Shown here: in pieces, positions 1 to 11,891 of the stretch | How the letters are laid out: each line of letters opens with the position of its first letter | Numbering within the stretch: the stretch's first letter is position 1 | Source: Acidobacteriaceae bacterium KBS 83 | GTDB taxonomy: Bacteria > Acidobacteriota > Terriglobia > Terriglobales > Acidobacteriaceae | DNA: 64,000 bases | Reading direction: 5' to 3' | Assembly: GCA_000381585.1 (NCBI GenBank) | Contig: KB906738.1 | Span: 434,001 to 498,000 of the forward strand | Position numbers and translations under genes: made by a program | Notes under the pieces: generated by a model | Told to the model about the DNA's origin: nothing | Database searches by the model: none | What the model saw: only the letters and a program-made list of their open reading frames with translations

Positions 1-1621
<1,621 letters not shown>

Positions 1622-1705
1622 TCGTGGCCTCTATCGATCGGGGCGGGTAATGTCTCTCATCCACGAGAATTCGCGGCAATTCGCTCCATTCCAGGATCAC
1701 CCTCT

Positions 1706-3193
1706 TTAGCTAATCCCCATCTCTTTGAGAGCCGCACCGGCTGCTCGCAGATTCTCGAGCTTCATCTCGGAATATTTACGCGAAAGGATCACACCATCCG
1801 CTCCACCCTGGAAGGCCGCGAGCACGGCTGCTTTGGTTCCGGCAGGTGTGCACTTGGAATGTCCGCTCTCGGTTGGAATATCAATGTCGATGCCAGGCCA
1901 CAGTTTTGTTTTGGAGTTCTTCAGGGCTTCCTTGGCGCGCTTTGTCTCGCGATAGACGTAGTCTGCTGAGAAGCCAGCTGCGGGAAGGTCTGTCAGTACG
2001 GGCTCTTTGCCGTACCCCATTACACGATAATGGAGTTCCAGGAGCTGCTGCTTCGGGATATCCGAAAAGTAAGATGTCCCGACGCTGTTGATGTAGTCCG
2101 CCATGCGCTCACCGGCGCAGTTGTGATACATGACGATCTTCAGGAAGTCGGAGTAAGGAGCCATCTCGGCAAGATCCTGCTCGGCGCGGTAGATGGGATT
2201 GAATGAGTTGTTATGCCAGATGTGCCAGCCGACGCCGAGCTTTGGGTTGATTGCCTTCACTCGATCGTAGATCGCTCTCTGCGCCGCGCGCAGGCTGGAC
2301 GTCCACAGGCTCTCCCATGCCAGCATTTCAGGGTAACGCAGCATCAGACGCCAAAATTCAACATAGCTGCCATCGAGAGGACGAACACCTTTGCGACTTG
2401 CCAGCACAAACTTTTCGAGCTCGAGGAAGCCTTGCCTGGCGCGTTCCGGATTTATACCCTGGCGACGTGCTTTCGCGTAGCAGAATTCACAGAAGCATGT
2501 AGCGGTTGATGGGTGTGGATCAGCGTGGCTTGCGCCGAGAACATTTGACAACGCCCCCTGTCGCTCGGAGCCCCACATGATGCCGTCGATATCGTACGAT
2601 CGAGACCAGTCCTCGGCGATGTCCTGAAGCCAGGAGAGATAGTCCGGATTGTTGAAGCAGAGTGTTTCAGCCTTTTTGCCAGAGAGCTCCACCTCCTGCA
2701 GCTTCTCAATGTTGGGCAGACCGCGGCGGAAGACATCCTCATACCAGCAGATCGTTTTCATGCCGCGCTTCTTCGCTTCGGGAATCACTTGTTCAAGCAC
2801 GTCGAAGTTTCCAAGGTCGGGCGCACGCAAGTCCTTGAAGGCTGTGTTGGTGTAGTACTTCGGATTGACCTTGGTATACGAGCCTCCGAAGAAGGTGCCG
2901 GTGTCGTATTTCTGGCTCCCGTGATCCGGCATCGGCTGCCCCGGTATTTGACGTCCGGCTATCCCGCGACCATAAGTAAAGGTGGCGACGAATAGCGTGT
3001 TGACGGAGGCGTTCCTCTGACACTCGTCGAGCACCTTCGAAACGCCCTCGTCGACGAAGGAGACGGCTCCAACTTGAATGCCGATCATCTTCTCCTGCTC
3101 CGCCGGATCAGCCGCGATACCCGCATTGGGCAGCGACGCGGCGACCAGTGTTCCCGCGGCATTCTGCAGAAATACCCTGCGATCCATCCTCAT
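1706..3193 (-). CDS. Tat-exported putative glycoside hydrolase, TIM-barrel type
   Basis: 495 residues. The N-terminus MRMDRRVFLQNAAG is a twin-arginine signal followed by a hydrophobic stretch and an Ala-rich cleavage region, so folded export is expected. The body has a pattern typical of poorly characterised GH-like barrels: a strand-helix start (IGIQVGAVSFVDEG), a long central block with KTICWYEDVF, a four-Cys cluster around residues 230-240 (CFCEFC) and acidic barrel-end residues (DIDGIMWGSERQG; GIDIDIPTE). The end GGADGVILSRKYSEM resembles the last strand of carbohydrate-active barrels. It shares an operon with the Gfo/Idh/MocA and GH2 genes, which suggests work on an exported or imported sugar. 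I cannot assign a CAZy family or substrate. Confidence 0.7.
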   Translation of the reverse strand: MRMDRRVFLQNAAGTLVAASLPNAGIAADPAEQEKMIGIQVGAVSFVDEGVSKVLDECQRNASVNTLFVATFTYGRGIAGRQIPGQPMPDHGSQKYDTGTFFGGSYTKVNPKYYTNTAFKDLRAPDLGNFDVLEQVIPEAKKRGMKTICWYEDVFRRGLPNIEKLQEVELSGKKAETLCFNNPDYLSWLQDIAEDWSRSYDIDGIMWGSERQGALSNVLGASHADPHPSTATCFCEFCYAKARRQGINPERARQGFLELEKFVLASRKGVRPLDGSYVEFWRLMLRYPEMLAWESLWTSSLRAAQRAIYDRVKAINPKLGVGWHIWHNNSFNPIYRAEQDLAEMAPYSDFLKIVMYHNCAGERMADYINSVGTSYFSDIPKQQLLELHYRVMGYGKEPVLTDLPAAGFSADYVYRETKRAKEALKNSKTKLWPGIDIDIPTESGHSKCTPAGTKAAVLAAFQGGADGVILSRKYSEMKLENLRAAGAALKEMGIS

Positions 3194-3250
3194 CCCCCGA
3201 CTGTTTGAGAATTTCGTTCGAAGAGAAGCTTCCCCTAAAAATCAGACTCG

Positions 3251-3265
3251 GAGAGATCATCTCTC
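3251..3265. repeat. perfect inverted repeat (7-base arms, 1-base centre)
   Basis: GAGAGAT-C-ATCTCTC lies in the gap between the dienelactone-hydrolase-like gene and the downstream glycosidase gene. The single-base loop makes an RNA hairpin unlikely, so a dimeric DNA-binding site is more plausible. No second copy was noticed in the window. Confidence 0.3.
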
Positions 3266-3289
3266 ATCCGGCCCCTGGATCGAGAGAGC

Positions 3290-4198
3290 TTAGGCACGTA
3301 CGTATTTGTTGAACCACTCGATCGTGCGCTGCCAGGCTAGATCGGCCGCCGACTTGTTATATCGTTCCGGCGTGGCGTCGCAATTGAAGCCATGCACGGC
3401 GCCAGGGTAGATATAGCCCTCGTGCGGTACGTGCGCCGCGCTCAGGGCCTGGTCGTAAGTAGGCCACGTCGCGGCCAGTCGCGTATCGAGTTCCCCATGA
3501 TGTACCAGAATTGCCGCTTTAATCTTCGGGATGTCCTCGGCGGGGGGAGGACCGCCATAGAACGGCACCGCTGCCGCCAAGTCTGCTCCAAGCCGCACCG
3601 CCAGCATATTGGCGGTCGAGCCTCCGTAGCAGAAACCGGTGACGCCGATCTTTCCAGTGCAGTCAGGGCGCGACTTCAACCACATGGCTGCGGCCACCAT
3701 ATCCTCGAACATCTTGTCCTTGTCGATCTTGTTGAACATCTGGCCGCCCTTATAGTCGTCGCCAGGATAGCCGCCTAGTGAGGTGAGTCCGTCCGGTGCA
3801 AACGCCATGAAGTTGGCGAGAGCAAATCGTCGCGCGATGTCTTCGATATGCGGGTTCAGACCCCGATTCTCATGGATCACGAGAATGCCCGGCAACTTCG
3901 TCACCGTCTCAGAGCGCGTGTCGGCGCTGATGGGCCGCACGAAATATCCCTTGATGCTCCCGTTGCCCTTTGGGGAGGGCACGGTCTCATACATGGCCTT
4001 GATCCTGTCATCGTTACGGGAGACCTGCTGGCCTAGAGCGTAATTCGGCATCAATGCATCGATAATCGCGGCCGCCGCCAGGCCTCCACCCAGTCCCTGC
4101 ACACGCTCTATGAAGGCGCGCCTACTAATCTCACCGTGAATGAATTCGTTGTAGATCTCAACAGCTTCGGGCGGCAATTTGCGTTCGGTTGGTTCCAT
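3290..4198 (-). CDS. dienelactone hydrolase family protein with Tat-type signal
   Basis: 302 residues from the ATG at 4198, chosen because GGGAG lies eight bases upstream; the open frame extends further but without a good ribosome site. About 25 residues in, the segment SRRAFIERVQGLGGGLAA is a twin-arginine-type signal before ALGQQ. The mature part is an alpha/beta hydrolase of the DLH family: Cys190 in the nucleophile elbow GFCYGGS, Asp in GELDTRL, His in GAVHGFNCD, giving the Cys-Asp-His triad. The family hydrolyses dienelactones and many other esters or lactones. Next to sugar oxidoreductase-like and glycosidase genes, a sugar lactone or ester substrate is a reasonable inference. Confidence 0.88.
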   Translation of the reverse strand: MEPTERKLPPEAVEIYNEFIHGEISRRAFIERVQGLGGGLAAAAIIDALMPNYALGQQVSRNDDRIKAMYETVPSPKGNGSIKGYFVRPISADTRSETVTKLPGILVIHENRGLNPHIEDIARRFALANFMAFAPDGLTSLGGYPGDDYKGGQMFNKIDKDKMFEDMVAAAMWLKSRPDCTGKIGVTGFCYGGSTANMLAVRLGADLAAAVPFYGGPPPAEDIPKIKAAILVHHGELDTRLAATWPTYDQALSAAHVPHEGYIYPGAVHGFNCDATPERYNKSAADLAWQRTIEWFNKYVRA

Positions 4199-4292
4199 CC
4201 GGTTGACTCCCGTCGGGAGGATACCATCGATCCTTGCCGGTAGATCGCAGCATGCCCAAACGGGCGCCACCCGTCGGCCTTCGTTAGTTAGT

Positions 4293-5714
4293 TCACACGG
4301 GCTGATTGGTAATCTCCTCGCGCTTGGGATCCCAGTACAACCTCGTTCCGTTCAAATACGACTGCGCGGCCATGATGCAGACAACAGAATGGGAGAAGCC
4401 GTGATCGACCGTGGCATTGGGCTCCTTCCTAGCCTGCATCGCACGGAGCCAGTTCATCAGATGCTCGACATTGTCATCGCCAGGTCCGAGAGAATCGGGA
4501 GGCGCAGCTCCCGGTACATGCACTGTTACTTGTCCGTCGCGGGAAGGAGACTCCAGTGGCACCTTTGTATATACGGGGCCCGACTCCACCGGATCGTACT
4601 CCTGCCTGCTTCCTTCCCGGCTCGTAATGAACAGGGACGCACCCTCGCCGCCAAAATTTTCAATCGTTCCATCTCGGCCCTGCAGGCGCGAGAAGCTGCG
4701 ATAACTATTCCCGAAGGTGGTCTTGTAGGTGTACAGAAAACCTTTGGGATAGGTCACAGCGGTCACGCACGTATCCGGGTTTTCCCGACCATCATTCCAG
4801 ATGAAGATGCCGCCGTTTGCAACGACGCTCGCTGGATACGCTTCATCCATCCATAAATGAACCAGGTCGCTGCCGTGGCTGAGCCACTGGTCGAAGATTC
4901 CGGAGGAAAATTCCTTGTACAGGCGAAATTCAAGATACACATGGGGATCGAATGGGCGGTCTGGTTTGCCAAGCAACCAGCGCTTCCAGTCCGTGTCTTC
5001 TTCGCGGAGTTGGGATTTGCGGCCATAAAGCCACCCCTTCCACTCCATGTTGGCGTCCTGCAGCATCGCAGGCGAAATGCCCGTGTCTACGCCGACAAAA
5101 CGCCAGCGTTCTTCGTTCACATTCCACTCCTGCTCGATGTGTACGACCTTGCCGATTTTGCCTGACCGAACAATGTCCCGCACCGCCAATGGATATGGTT
5201 CGCTGCGGTGCTGGGTGCCCATCTGCACGACCTGCTTCGACGCCCTCACGACATCGCGCGCTTGTTTGGCTTCGACAAGCACATTGGCGAAGGGCTTTTC
5301 GACATAACAATCCTTGCCTGCCTGCACCACATCGATGCACAGTTTCGCATGCTGGAAATCCGCGGTCGCGATCATCACGCCATCGATGTCTTTCCGCGCC
5401 AGCATCTCTTCGGAGTACTTGAATTGCTGCGGTTCCGTACCGAAGACCTTTTTCACCTGTGCGGCACGCCGGTCCCGTGCCAGGCTCCACAGATCGCAAA
5501 CGGCAACGGTTTCCACCGGCATCTGTTTTGAGGCGAGATGCGCCATATGCACATGGCCTTCGCTCCGGTCTCCGCATCCCAGCTGCGCCAGGCGGATGCG
5601 GTCGTTCGCTCCGAGTATTCGGACATAGGAACGCGCGTCCATGCTGCTAGCCATCAACATTCCACCGGCGCCTTTTAGAAAGGTCCGTCGGTCGATCTCG
5701 TCCGTCTCTCTCAT
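4293..5714 (-). CDS. Gfo/Idh/MocA family oxidoreductase with Tat signal
   Basis: 473 residues. The N-terminus DRRTFLKGAGGMLMASS is a twin-arginine signal. It is followed by a Rossmann fold (RIRLAQLGCGDRSEGH) and the family hallmark VEKPFAN, where the Lys is the usual catalytic residue. The C-terminal GFO_IDH_MocA_C-like beta sheet continues to the end (YLNGTRLYWDP). Exported members usually carry tightly bound NAD(P), loaded before Tat transport, as in glucose-fructose oxidoreductase. The gene lies between nagB and the DLH-like gene in one minus-strand operon. Sugar or sugar-derivative redox chemistry outside the cytoplasm is expected; the exact substrate is not visible. Confidence 0.9.
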   Translation of the reverse strand: MRETDEIDRRTFLKGAGGMLMASSMDARSYVRILGANDRIRLAQLGCGDRSEGHVHMAHLASKQMPVETVAVCDLWSLARDRRAAQVKKVFGTEPQQFKYSEEMLARKDIDGVMIATADFQHAKLCIDVVQAGKDCYVEKPFANVLVEAKQARDVVRASKQVVQMGTQHRSEPYPLAVRDIVRSGKIGKVVHIEQEWNVNEERWRFVGVDTGISPAMLQDANMEWKGWLYGRKSQLREEDTDWKRWLLGKPDRPFDPHVYLEFRLYKEFSSGIFDQWLSHGSDLVHLWMDEAYPASVVANGGIFIWNDGRENPDTCVTAVTYPKGFLYTYKTTFGNSYRSFSRLQGRDGTIENFGGEGASLFITSREGSRQEYDPVESGPVYTKVPLESPSRDGQVTVHVPGAAPPDSLGPGDDNVEHLMNWLRAMQARKEPNATVDHGFSHSVVCIMAAQSYLNGTRLYWDPKREEITNQPV

Positions 5715-5754
5715 TGCGTCCCTTTCAGAAAGTTAAGATATCTGCCAATCAGTT

Positions 5755-6549
5755 TTAACTTGCTATTACAAGGCCGTTCAGTTCAGCCGCGGACTCGCGG
5801 TCGAGGTAAACCGTCGCGTCGGAATGCGTTCGCAATATCGTGGAGGGGCATTCTGTTGAAATCGGCTCCTGAAGCGTACGCCGCATGATTCGCGCTTTGC
5901 GGGGCCCAGGCACAGACACGATTAGCTTAGATACGCGAAGCAGAGTTGGAATTGTGAGTGTAATCGCCTCTTCCGGAACCTCTTGCAGAGTATTGAACCA
6001 CCCTTCCGCGAATTGCTGCTGCCGGCACACCAAATCCAAGTGCACGATTTTCGCATCCACGGGATCCTTGAAATCTGCCTCACCCGGATCGTTGAAGGCC
6101 AGGTGGCCGTTCTCTCCGATGCCTAGCAAACACAGCTGCGGATCAGCTGCCCGCAACTGCTCAGCGTAATCACGGCATAGCTCTGTCAAGTCCGGCGCAG
6201 TGCCGTTCACCTCCAGGAAATCGCGCATGGGGACGCGACTGGTCAACCTCTCGCGAAGATAACGGCGAAACGAAGCTGGATGATCTTCTGACATACCAAC
6301 ATACTCATCCATGTGAAAGCCTCGCACTCTCCCCCACGGCACCGAATCGATTTCAGTCAATGCTTCTAAAGTCGCGATCTGTGAAGCGCCGGTCGCGAAA
6401 ATGACCCCGATGCTTTCAAGCGTCCTGCCCAGCTCCCTCAATGCTGCTGCAGCAGCTTTTGCGGCGGCAGTTCCCGCCTCCTCACGGCTCGGGTGAATCT
6501 CCACCTTTAGCTTTCCGCACTCGAGATGTTTCACTGTAATGTTTGTCAT
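5755..6549 (-). CDS. nagB: glucosamine-6-phosphate deaminase / NagB family isomerase
   Basis: 264 residues, cytoplasmic. NagB signatures are the phosphate-binding ATGAS segment, FHMDEYVGMSEDHPASF (with the catalytic Asp of MDEY) and GIGENGHLAFNDPGEAD (with the ring-opening His). Compared with E. coli NagB, the GNDGH and FNEP positions read GENGH and FNDP here, so two active-site-region residues differ conservatively. Similar ENGH/FNDP forms are common in bacterial homologues annotated as deaminases. The expected reaction is glucosamine-6-P to fructose-6-P plus ammonia. It is the first gene of the Tat-rich sugar operon, which suggests amino-sugar use. An in-frame stop four codons upstream fixes the ATG; AGGAG lies about 14 bases away, longer than optimal. 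Confidence 0.88.
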   Translation of the reverse strand: MTNITVKHLECGKLKVEIHPSREEAGTAAAKAAAAALRELGRTLESIGVIFATGASQIATLEALTEIDSVPWGRVRGFHMDEYVGMSEDHPASFRRYLRERLTSRVPMRDFLEVNGTAPDLTELCRDYAEQLRAADPQLCLLGIGENGHLAFNDPGEADFKDPVDAKIVHLDLVCRQQQFAEGWFNTLQEVPEEAITLTIPTLLRVSKLIVSVPGPRKARIMRRTLQEPISTECPSTILRTHSDATVYLDRESAAELNGLVIAS

Positions 6550-7048
6550 GTTCTTGGCTTATTCTCCTGAGGGGTAGTCCCTCGTTGATTTCGGCATTCC
6601 CCAGGGCTTCGATCTGCTCCGCGAACACCTCAATCCATTCCGCAATCCAGGCCATCCTCTAATTTCAATACCCTGCCCCCACCAGGACGTCACGCTCAAA
6701 ATTTGGTGGCGACGCCAAATACCCTATTCGGGCTTACACCGTTCATTCTGAAGAGCGCCGGCCCACTTGCGTCGATCAATGTCATTTTGAGAACTCCGGC
6801 TATATTTCCGCCGTGATTCACGCTGTCGTTGTGTGCCGGAGGTGTGCCGCATTCGGCGGGATACCTATGCATCTGAGTCTTTCGATAGGACGACAGAACC
6901 GTAGCGCGTCATCCAGCTAGCAATGCGCCACATCGCACGTGCGGGGCGATTCACTTGATCGGTGGTGCAGATCGCTGGAATAGGCAGTTACAATTGACCG
7001 ACAATCCCGGCACTGTCGCTCTCCAATTGTCGAATAGGAGCTCTTGAA
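6550..7048. other. intergenic region between divergent nagB operon and hybrid kinase
   Basis: About 500 bases between divergently transcribed genes, so promoters for both are expected here. At 6701-6718 there is an imperfect palindrome (TTTGG...CCAAA with an inner GGC/GCC pair) that could be an operator for the sugar operon. I see no RNA gene or convincing ORF; a 57-codon minus-strand frame overlapping the nagB start lacks a spaced ribosome site. Confidence 0.5.
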
Positions 7049-10000
7049 ATGGGCCTCCTGGCAAATTTCAAAATTCGCACCAAGGTACTCATCGCCTCGA
7101 TTCCGCTGGTTGTCATGATCATCCTGGCGGCCATATACGCGTCGGTTGGGATGAGCAACATCGACCGCCGGTACAGCGACCTGATCAGCAGAGATGTCAA
7201 GGCCCTCCACAATCTGACCGTAGCGCGAGTGCTGAATAACCGATACGGCCAACTCCTCTATGAAGAAATTGCTGAGCCTGACCCTGTCAAAATGCGAGCG
7301 CTCGACGCGGATCTTGATCAGACAGTCCAGGAATTTCACTCAGCCGTCGCAGATGCGAGGACCGAAACGCCGGGCCTAGCCTCGAAGATCAATGCAGCCA
7401 CAGTCCTGTTCGACCAGGCGGTTTCCGACTCCCGCCCGGTTCGAGCTGCAGCGATGATCAACGACAACATCAAAGCCATGACGCTGACCCATGAGGCCTT
7501 TGCTCCCGTATTGGATAAGGGTCGGCGGGCTTTGATTGACCTGGCCGACGAACTGCACGCGACGGTCGATGAGCGGTCGGTTGAACTCTCTGCGACAACG
7601 GACCGTACGATCCTGATCACGTGGATAGTGATTGCACTTGGTATGGCCGCATCTTTCATCATTGCGCTCTCCATCGTGCAGGTTGAAGTAGTCAAGGTCG
7701 TGCTGTCGTTCCGAGGCCGGATTCTGGATGTAGCGGAAGGGCGGCTGGACCTGCCCATAGCGAATCTCGACCGTCCCAACGAGATTGGCGAGATGAGCCG
7801 CGCGCTGCAAATCCTGCAGGTCGGAGCCCGGGAACGGGAGATACAGAGCTGGGTCAAAACCCAGGTTGCAGCCACCACTGAACGATTGCAGTCGACAGAG
7901 GACTTCCCGGCGTTCGCAACAAGCCTGCTGTCGCAAATTTCGGAATCGTTAGACCTGCTGTACGGCGCTTTCTACCTCGCCGACCAAAGCCAGAGGTGCT
8001 TCACACGCGTCGGAGCCTTCGCGACAGATGTCTCAATGGAACCACGGACTTACGCGCTCGGCGAAGCGTTGGTCGGGCAAGCCGCTGTTGAACGTCGCTG
8101 TCTCAAGATCGTCTCCACTGGCGACAAGCCCTTGCAAGTCTCCACAGGTGCTGGAACTCTGACACCTGCCTCCGTCCTTTTTATCCCTGTGCTGAATCAG
8201 GACGTCGTGCTTGCGGTCATCGAACTGGCACCTTCCGCTCCGGTTTCGGGTCGTCAGCAGTCGCTGCTCGACGCGTTGTTACCTACGGTGGCGCTCAACA
8301 CCAAGATTTTGATGAGCAAGCTGGAGACCGGAAAGCTGCTTGAACACACTCGGACACAGGCTGCGGATCTGGCCGTAGCCAAAGAGGCGGCCGAAGCCGC
8401 CACCAAAGCCAAGTCCGATTTTCTCGCCAACATGAGCCATGAAATCCGCACACCGATGAACGCCATCATCGGCATGACGCATCTGGCCTTGAAGACGCAA
8501 CTGTCGCCCAAGCAGGAAGATTATCTGAAGAAGGTGAAGTCTGCCGCGCAATCGTTGCTCGGGATCATCAACGACATCCTCGACTTTTCAAAGATCGAGG
8601 CTGGCAAGCTCGACATCGAGAAGACAGATTTCAGGCTGGAGGATGTGCTCGACAATCTGTCGACGATTGTTGGCCAGAAAGCGCACGACAAGAATCTGGA
8701 GTTTCTGATCGCCGCCCAGCACGACATTCCGCACAACCTGATCGGTGACCCGCTGCGGCTCGGGCAGATCCTGATCAACCTGGTAAACAACGCCGTCAAG
8801 TTCACGGATCGCGGCGAGGTGGTGGTGACGGCTGCTCTTGAGGAACAACTGGCAGACCGGGCCAAGGTGAAGTTCTCAGTCCGCGACAGCGGGATCGGCA
8901 TGACACCAGAGCAAAGCGCTCGACTATTCCAGGCGTTCGCGCAGGCGGATACTTCGACGACCCGAAAGTATGGGGGCACTGGGCTCGGGCTGTCTATCTC
9001 CAAGCGCCTGGTTGAGATGATGGAAGGCAACATCTGGGCCGATAGTGAGCCTGGCCATGGCAGCACCTTCCATTTCAATGCCTGGTTCGGTATCGGGACA
9101 CAGGAGAAGCGCAAACGCTTCATACCTGATCTCGCGGGGGTCCGCGCCCTAGTCGTCGATGACAATGCCCAGGCCTGCGAAATTCTAACCGATGCACTTC
9201 GCGTATTCGCACTCAGAGCGGAATCGGTGTCGTCCGGGGAGGACGCCGTAAGAGAAATAGCCGCCGCAGATTCTCAGGATCCCTATCAGCTGGTGCTGAT
9301 GGATTGGCACATGCCGGGAATGGACGGTCTGGAGACGAGCCGCATCATCAAACGCAATGACCGGCTTCAGCACATTCCGAAAATCGTGATGGTAACTGCA
9401 TTTGGACGAGAAGACATCCGGACCAAAGCGGAGGAAATTGGAATTGACAGCTATTTGCTGAAGCCGGTGAATTCGTCGCTCCTTTATGACACCCTGGTCG
9501 ATTTGTTCGGTGTTGCCGGGCTCGAGGAGCAACGTTCCCGCACGAGGAGAGACGCCGCCGATGTACATGACGCGACCGGCATCCGCGTGCTGCTGGTCGA
9601 AGACAACGAGATGAACCAGCAGGTCGCGACGGAGTTGCTGCAGAGTGCCGGAGCTATCGTGACCGTGGCGAACCACGGGGGCGAGGCAGTAAAAATCTTG
9701 ACAGAAGGCCATCAGCCTCCGCCGTTCGATGTCGCGTTCATGGACCTGCAGATGCCGGAGATGGACGGCATCACGGCGACCAAAATATTGCGGAGTCACC
9801 CGGGCCTGCAAAAGTTCCCCATCATCGCGATGACGGCTCACGCCCTTGTTGAAGAACGCGAGCGCTGCATTGAAGCAGGTATGAATGATCACGTGTCGAA
9901 GCCGATTGATCCTGAGGTCCTGTTTGCCACGTTGCTGCGATGGGCGAAGCCGCAACCGAAACGAGCCATCGAGCCGCAAGCGACACCCGTAAGAACCGCA

Positions 10001-10621
10001 GATGAGATCGCTCTGCCGGAAATAGCGGGCATCAATGTGACCGATGGTTTGAGGCGAGTTGCTGGCAACAAGCGTCTCTATCGCGACCTGCTGATGCAGT
10101 TTGCGACGAAAAGCGACCCTGCTGCCGAAATCGCAGTCGCACTCAAGAGCGGTGACACCAGGCTGGCCGAGCGCCTCGCGCATACGGTGAAAGGGGTTGC
10201 CGGAAATATCGGAATCATGGAAGTGCACTCGGCGGCCCAGAGACTCGAGAAAGCAATCCGTGAGGGGCACGATTCGGTCCCAACACTGCTCGACGAGTTC
10301 CGCGCGTTGTTGAGCACTCAAGTTGAGGCCATCCGGCAAGCGCTGCCCGAATCACCGCGCGCAATTGAACAGGAGTTACGCGGGCTTCCTTCTAATGGCG
10401 AGACGGCCTCCAACGCGATCAGCCGTCTCCGGATACTGCTTGAAGCCAGTGATGGCGCCGCAGACGAAGCATTTCATAGCTTGCAGGAGGCAGTGGGGGG
10501 AACGGTAGAGAAGCCGCAGCTCGATGCTTTGGGCTCCTTCATCAACGACTTCGATTTCGAGACAGCTCTGCTGAAGCTGGATGAGATTGCCAAGGTTTGC
10601 GCAAGACATGGGGGCGAATGA
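7049..10621 (+). CDS. hybrid sensor histidine kinase (TM-HAMP-GAF-HisKA-HATPase-REC-REC-Hpt)
   Basis: 1190 residues. Two membrane segments (about 13-33 and 188-210) bracket a helical periplasmic sensor; a HAMP linker follows. Next come a GAF-like domain (about 280-435), HisKA with His464 ([15 protein letters not shown]), and HATPase_c with the N box (NLVNNAVKF) and G box ([12 protein letters not shown]). Two receiver domains follow, with phospho-acceptors Asp752 ([11 protein letters not shown]) and Asp899 ([11 protein letters not shown]), then an Hpt domain with His1045 ([12 protein letters not shown]). All catalytic and relay residues are present, so an internal His-Asp-His relay is expected. 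One base separates its stop from the next gene, a REC-PP2C phosphatase, implying co-transcription and probably phosphotransfer to it. The sensed signal is not visible. Confidence 0.95.
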   Translation: MGLLANFKIRTKVLIASIPLVVMIILAAIYASVGMSNIDRRYSDLISRDVKALHNLTVARVLNNRYGQLLYEEIAEPDPVKMRALDADLDQTVQEFHSAVADARTETPGLASKINAATVLFDQAVSDSRPVRAAAMINDNIKAMTLTHEAFAPVLDKGRRALIDLADELHATVDERSVELSATTDRTILITWIVIALGMAASFIIALSIVQVEVVKVVLSFRGRILDVAEGRLDLPIANLDRPNEIGEMSRALQILQVGAREREIQSWVKTQVAATTERLQSTEDFPAFATSLLSQISESLDLLYGAFYLADQSQRCFTRVGAFATDVSMEPRTYALGEALVGQAAVERRCLKIVSTGDKPLQVSTGAGTLTPASVLFIPVLNQDVVLAVIELAPSAPVSGRQQSLLDALLPTVALNTKILMSKLETGKLLEHTRTQAADLAVAKEAAEAATKAKSDFLANMSHEIRTPMNAIIGMTHLALKTQLSPKQEDYLKKVKSAAQSLLGIINDILDFSKIEAGKLDIEKTDFRLEDVLDNLSTIVGQKAHDKNLEFLIAAQHDIPHNLIGDPLRLGQILINLVNNAVKFTDRGEVVVTAALEEQLADRAKVKFSVRDSGIGMTPEQSARLFQAFAQADTSTTRKYGGTGLGLSISKRLVEMMEGNIWADSEPGHGSTFHFNAWFGIGTQEKRKRFIPDLAGVRALVVDDNAQACEILTDALRVFALRAESVSSGEDAVREIAAADSQDPYQLVLMDWHMPGMDGLETSRIIKRNDRLQHIPKIVMVTAFGREDIRTKAEEIGIDSYLLKPVNSSLLYDTLVDLFGVAGLEEQRSRTRRDAADVHDATGIRVLLVEDNEMNQQVATELLQSAGAIVTVANHGGEAVKILTEGHQPPPFDVAFMDLQMPEMDGITATKILRSHPGLQKFPIIAMTAHALVEERERCIEAGMNDHVSKPIDPEVLFATLLRWAKPQPKRAIEPQATPVRTADEIALPEIAGINVTDGLRRVAGNKRLYRDLLMQFATKSDPAAEIAVALKSGDTRLAERLAHTVKGVAGNIGIMEVHSAAQRLEKAIREGHDSVPTLLDEFRALLSTQVEAIRQALPESPRAIEQELRGLPSNGETASNAISRLRILLEASDGAADEAFHSLQEAVGGTVEKPQLDALGSFINDFDFETALLKLDEIAKVCARHGGE

Positions 10622-10622
10622 G

Positions 10623-11804
10623 ATGAACCAGCCAGATCAAAAGAAGACTGTTCTCCTGGTGGACGATGCTCCTGCCAATATTCAAGTGGTGAATGCGATC
10701 CTGAAGGACACCTACAAAATCCGCATCGCCACCAACGGCGCAAAAGCATTGGAGTTGGCCAAAGCTACGCCGCCTCCCGACCTGATTCTGCTGGACGTCA
10801 TGATGCCGGAGATGGACGGCTATGAGGTATGCTCGCGGCTGAAAATAGAGCCGCTGACCCGCGATATACCGGTCATTTTTCTTACCGGGCAGACCGAAAT
10901 TGAGGAGGAGACACGAGGATTCGAAGTGGGTGCGGTGGATTACATCCATAAGCCGTTCTCCCCCGCCGTGGTCATGGCGCGGGTGCAAACCCACCTGGTG
11001 CTCCGCGGCATCCGGGAACAACTCACGTTGCAATTGCAGGCGATTCAGAAGGAGCTGGAAACTGCACGACAAATCCAGTTGTCAATTCTTCCAGCCGTGG
11101 TCCCGAGGCTTGAGGGTTTGGACATCGCTGCACGCTATATCCCCATGACTTCGGTTGCAGGCGATTTCTACGACTTCATCGTCGTCGATGAGAACCGCGT
11201 CGGAATTCTAATCGCTGATGTGTCCGGACATGGCATGCCTGCCGCTCTCATCGCATCGATGCTGAAGATCGCATTCGCGGCTCAGGTTCCGCATGCTGAC
11301 GATCCGGCGCAGGTGCTCTCAGGATTGAATCAGGCCCTTTGTGGAAAGTTCGAGTACCATTTCGTCACCGCGGCATATGTGTTCGTGGACATGACGAAGG
11401 GAACCCTGACGTATGCGGGCGCAGGTCATCCTCCGATGCTGATTTGGGGCGCGTCATCCCCCGGCGTGCGTGACGTGGAGGAAAACGGTCTTTTTCTCGG
11501 GAAATTTCCCTGGGCAACCTATACTTCCGTGCAGTTGGACCTGGGCGCGAACGATTGGTGTCTGCTCTATACCGATGGAATCCCCGAGACCATGAACCAC
11601 TCAGAGGTCGAGTTTGGCACTGAGCGTTTTCGAGAATACCTGGCTGCAGACCAAAGCAGCTCTGCAGATCAGCTCGCCGACCACCTTCTTGAAGAGCTTT
11701 CCCGCTGGGCAGCTCGCGGTCCGGGCGAAGAGCTCGATGACGATATCACTGTGGTAGCCATTCACACTCATAGGGTCAAAAGCAACTCTGCACTCGAGGC
11801 GTGA
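10623..11804 (+). CDS. response regulator fused to SpoIIE/RsbU-type PP2C serine phosphatase
   Basis: 393 residues from the ATG at 10623; the open frame extends upstream into the kinase gene, but GGGGGCGA just before this ATG and the one-base gap to the kinase stop favour it. An N-terminal receiver has Asp58 (LILLDVMMPEMDG) and the acidic pocket LLVDDAP. A coiled-coil linker (QLQAIQKELETARQIQ) leads into a SpoIIE/PP2C domain with metal-binding Asp181 (VAGDFYDF), DVSGHGMPA and a distal DDDITVVA. In this family phosphorylation of REC activates dephosphorylation of an anti-sigma-antagonist (STAS) protein. No STAS or anti-sigma gene is adjacent, so its target is elsewhere. The upstream hybrid kinase is the likely phosphodonor. 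Confidence 0.94.
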   Translation: MNQPDQKKTVLLVDDAPANIQVVNAILKDTYKIRIATNGAKALELAKATPPPDLILLDVMMPEMDGYEVCSRLKIEPLTRDIPVIFLTGQTEIEEETRGFEVGAVDYIHKPFSPAVVMARVQTHLVLRGIREQLTLQLQAIQKELETARQIQLSILPAVVPRLEGLDIAARYIPMTSVAGDFYDFIVVDENRVGILIADVSGHGMPAALIASMLKIAFAAQVPHADDPAQVLSGLNQALCGKFEYHFVTAAYVFVDMTKGTLTYAGAGHPPMLIWGASSPGVRDVEENGLFLGKFPWATYTSVQLDLGANDWCLLYTDGIPETMNHSEVEFGTERFREYLAADQSSSADQLADHLLEELSRWAARGPGEELDDDITVVAIHTHRVKSNSALEA

Positions 11805-11891
11805 TGCAGACTCATCGACGAAGGGAGCTGTTGGCGGTTCATCGAGTGCAAAGTTGATAAGTAATGTGAGGTTGCTCTGTGATTGCAAATA

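Noticed and set aside
4930-5577. Minus-strand ORF (215 codons)
   Set aside because: Out-of-frame shadow of the Gfo/Idh/MocA gene on the same strand; Arg/Cys-rich composition.
5730-5761. Inverted repeat AAGTTAA...TTAACTT between nagB and the Gfo/Idh/MocA gene
   Set aside because: Seven-base AT-rich arms with an 18-base spacer are expected by chance in such a gap; no T-run or operator-like centre.
6600-6660. 57-codon minus-strand frame beginning near 6658 and overlapping nagB
   Set aside because: Shine-Dalgarno-like GAGG touches the ATG directly and most of the frame overlaps nagB out of frame.
9185-10339. Long minus-strand ORF (384 codons)
   Set aside because: It is antisense to the REC and Hpt domains of the hybrid kinase, whose motifs are complete; the antisense translation is His/Arg/Gln-rich with no motif.
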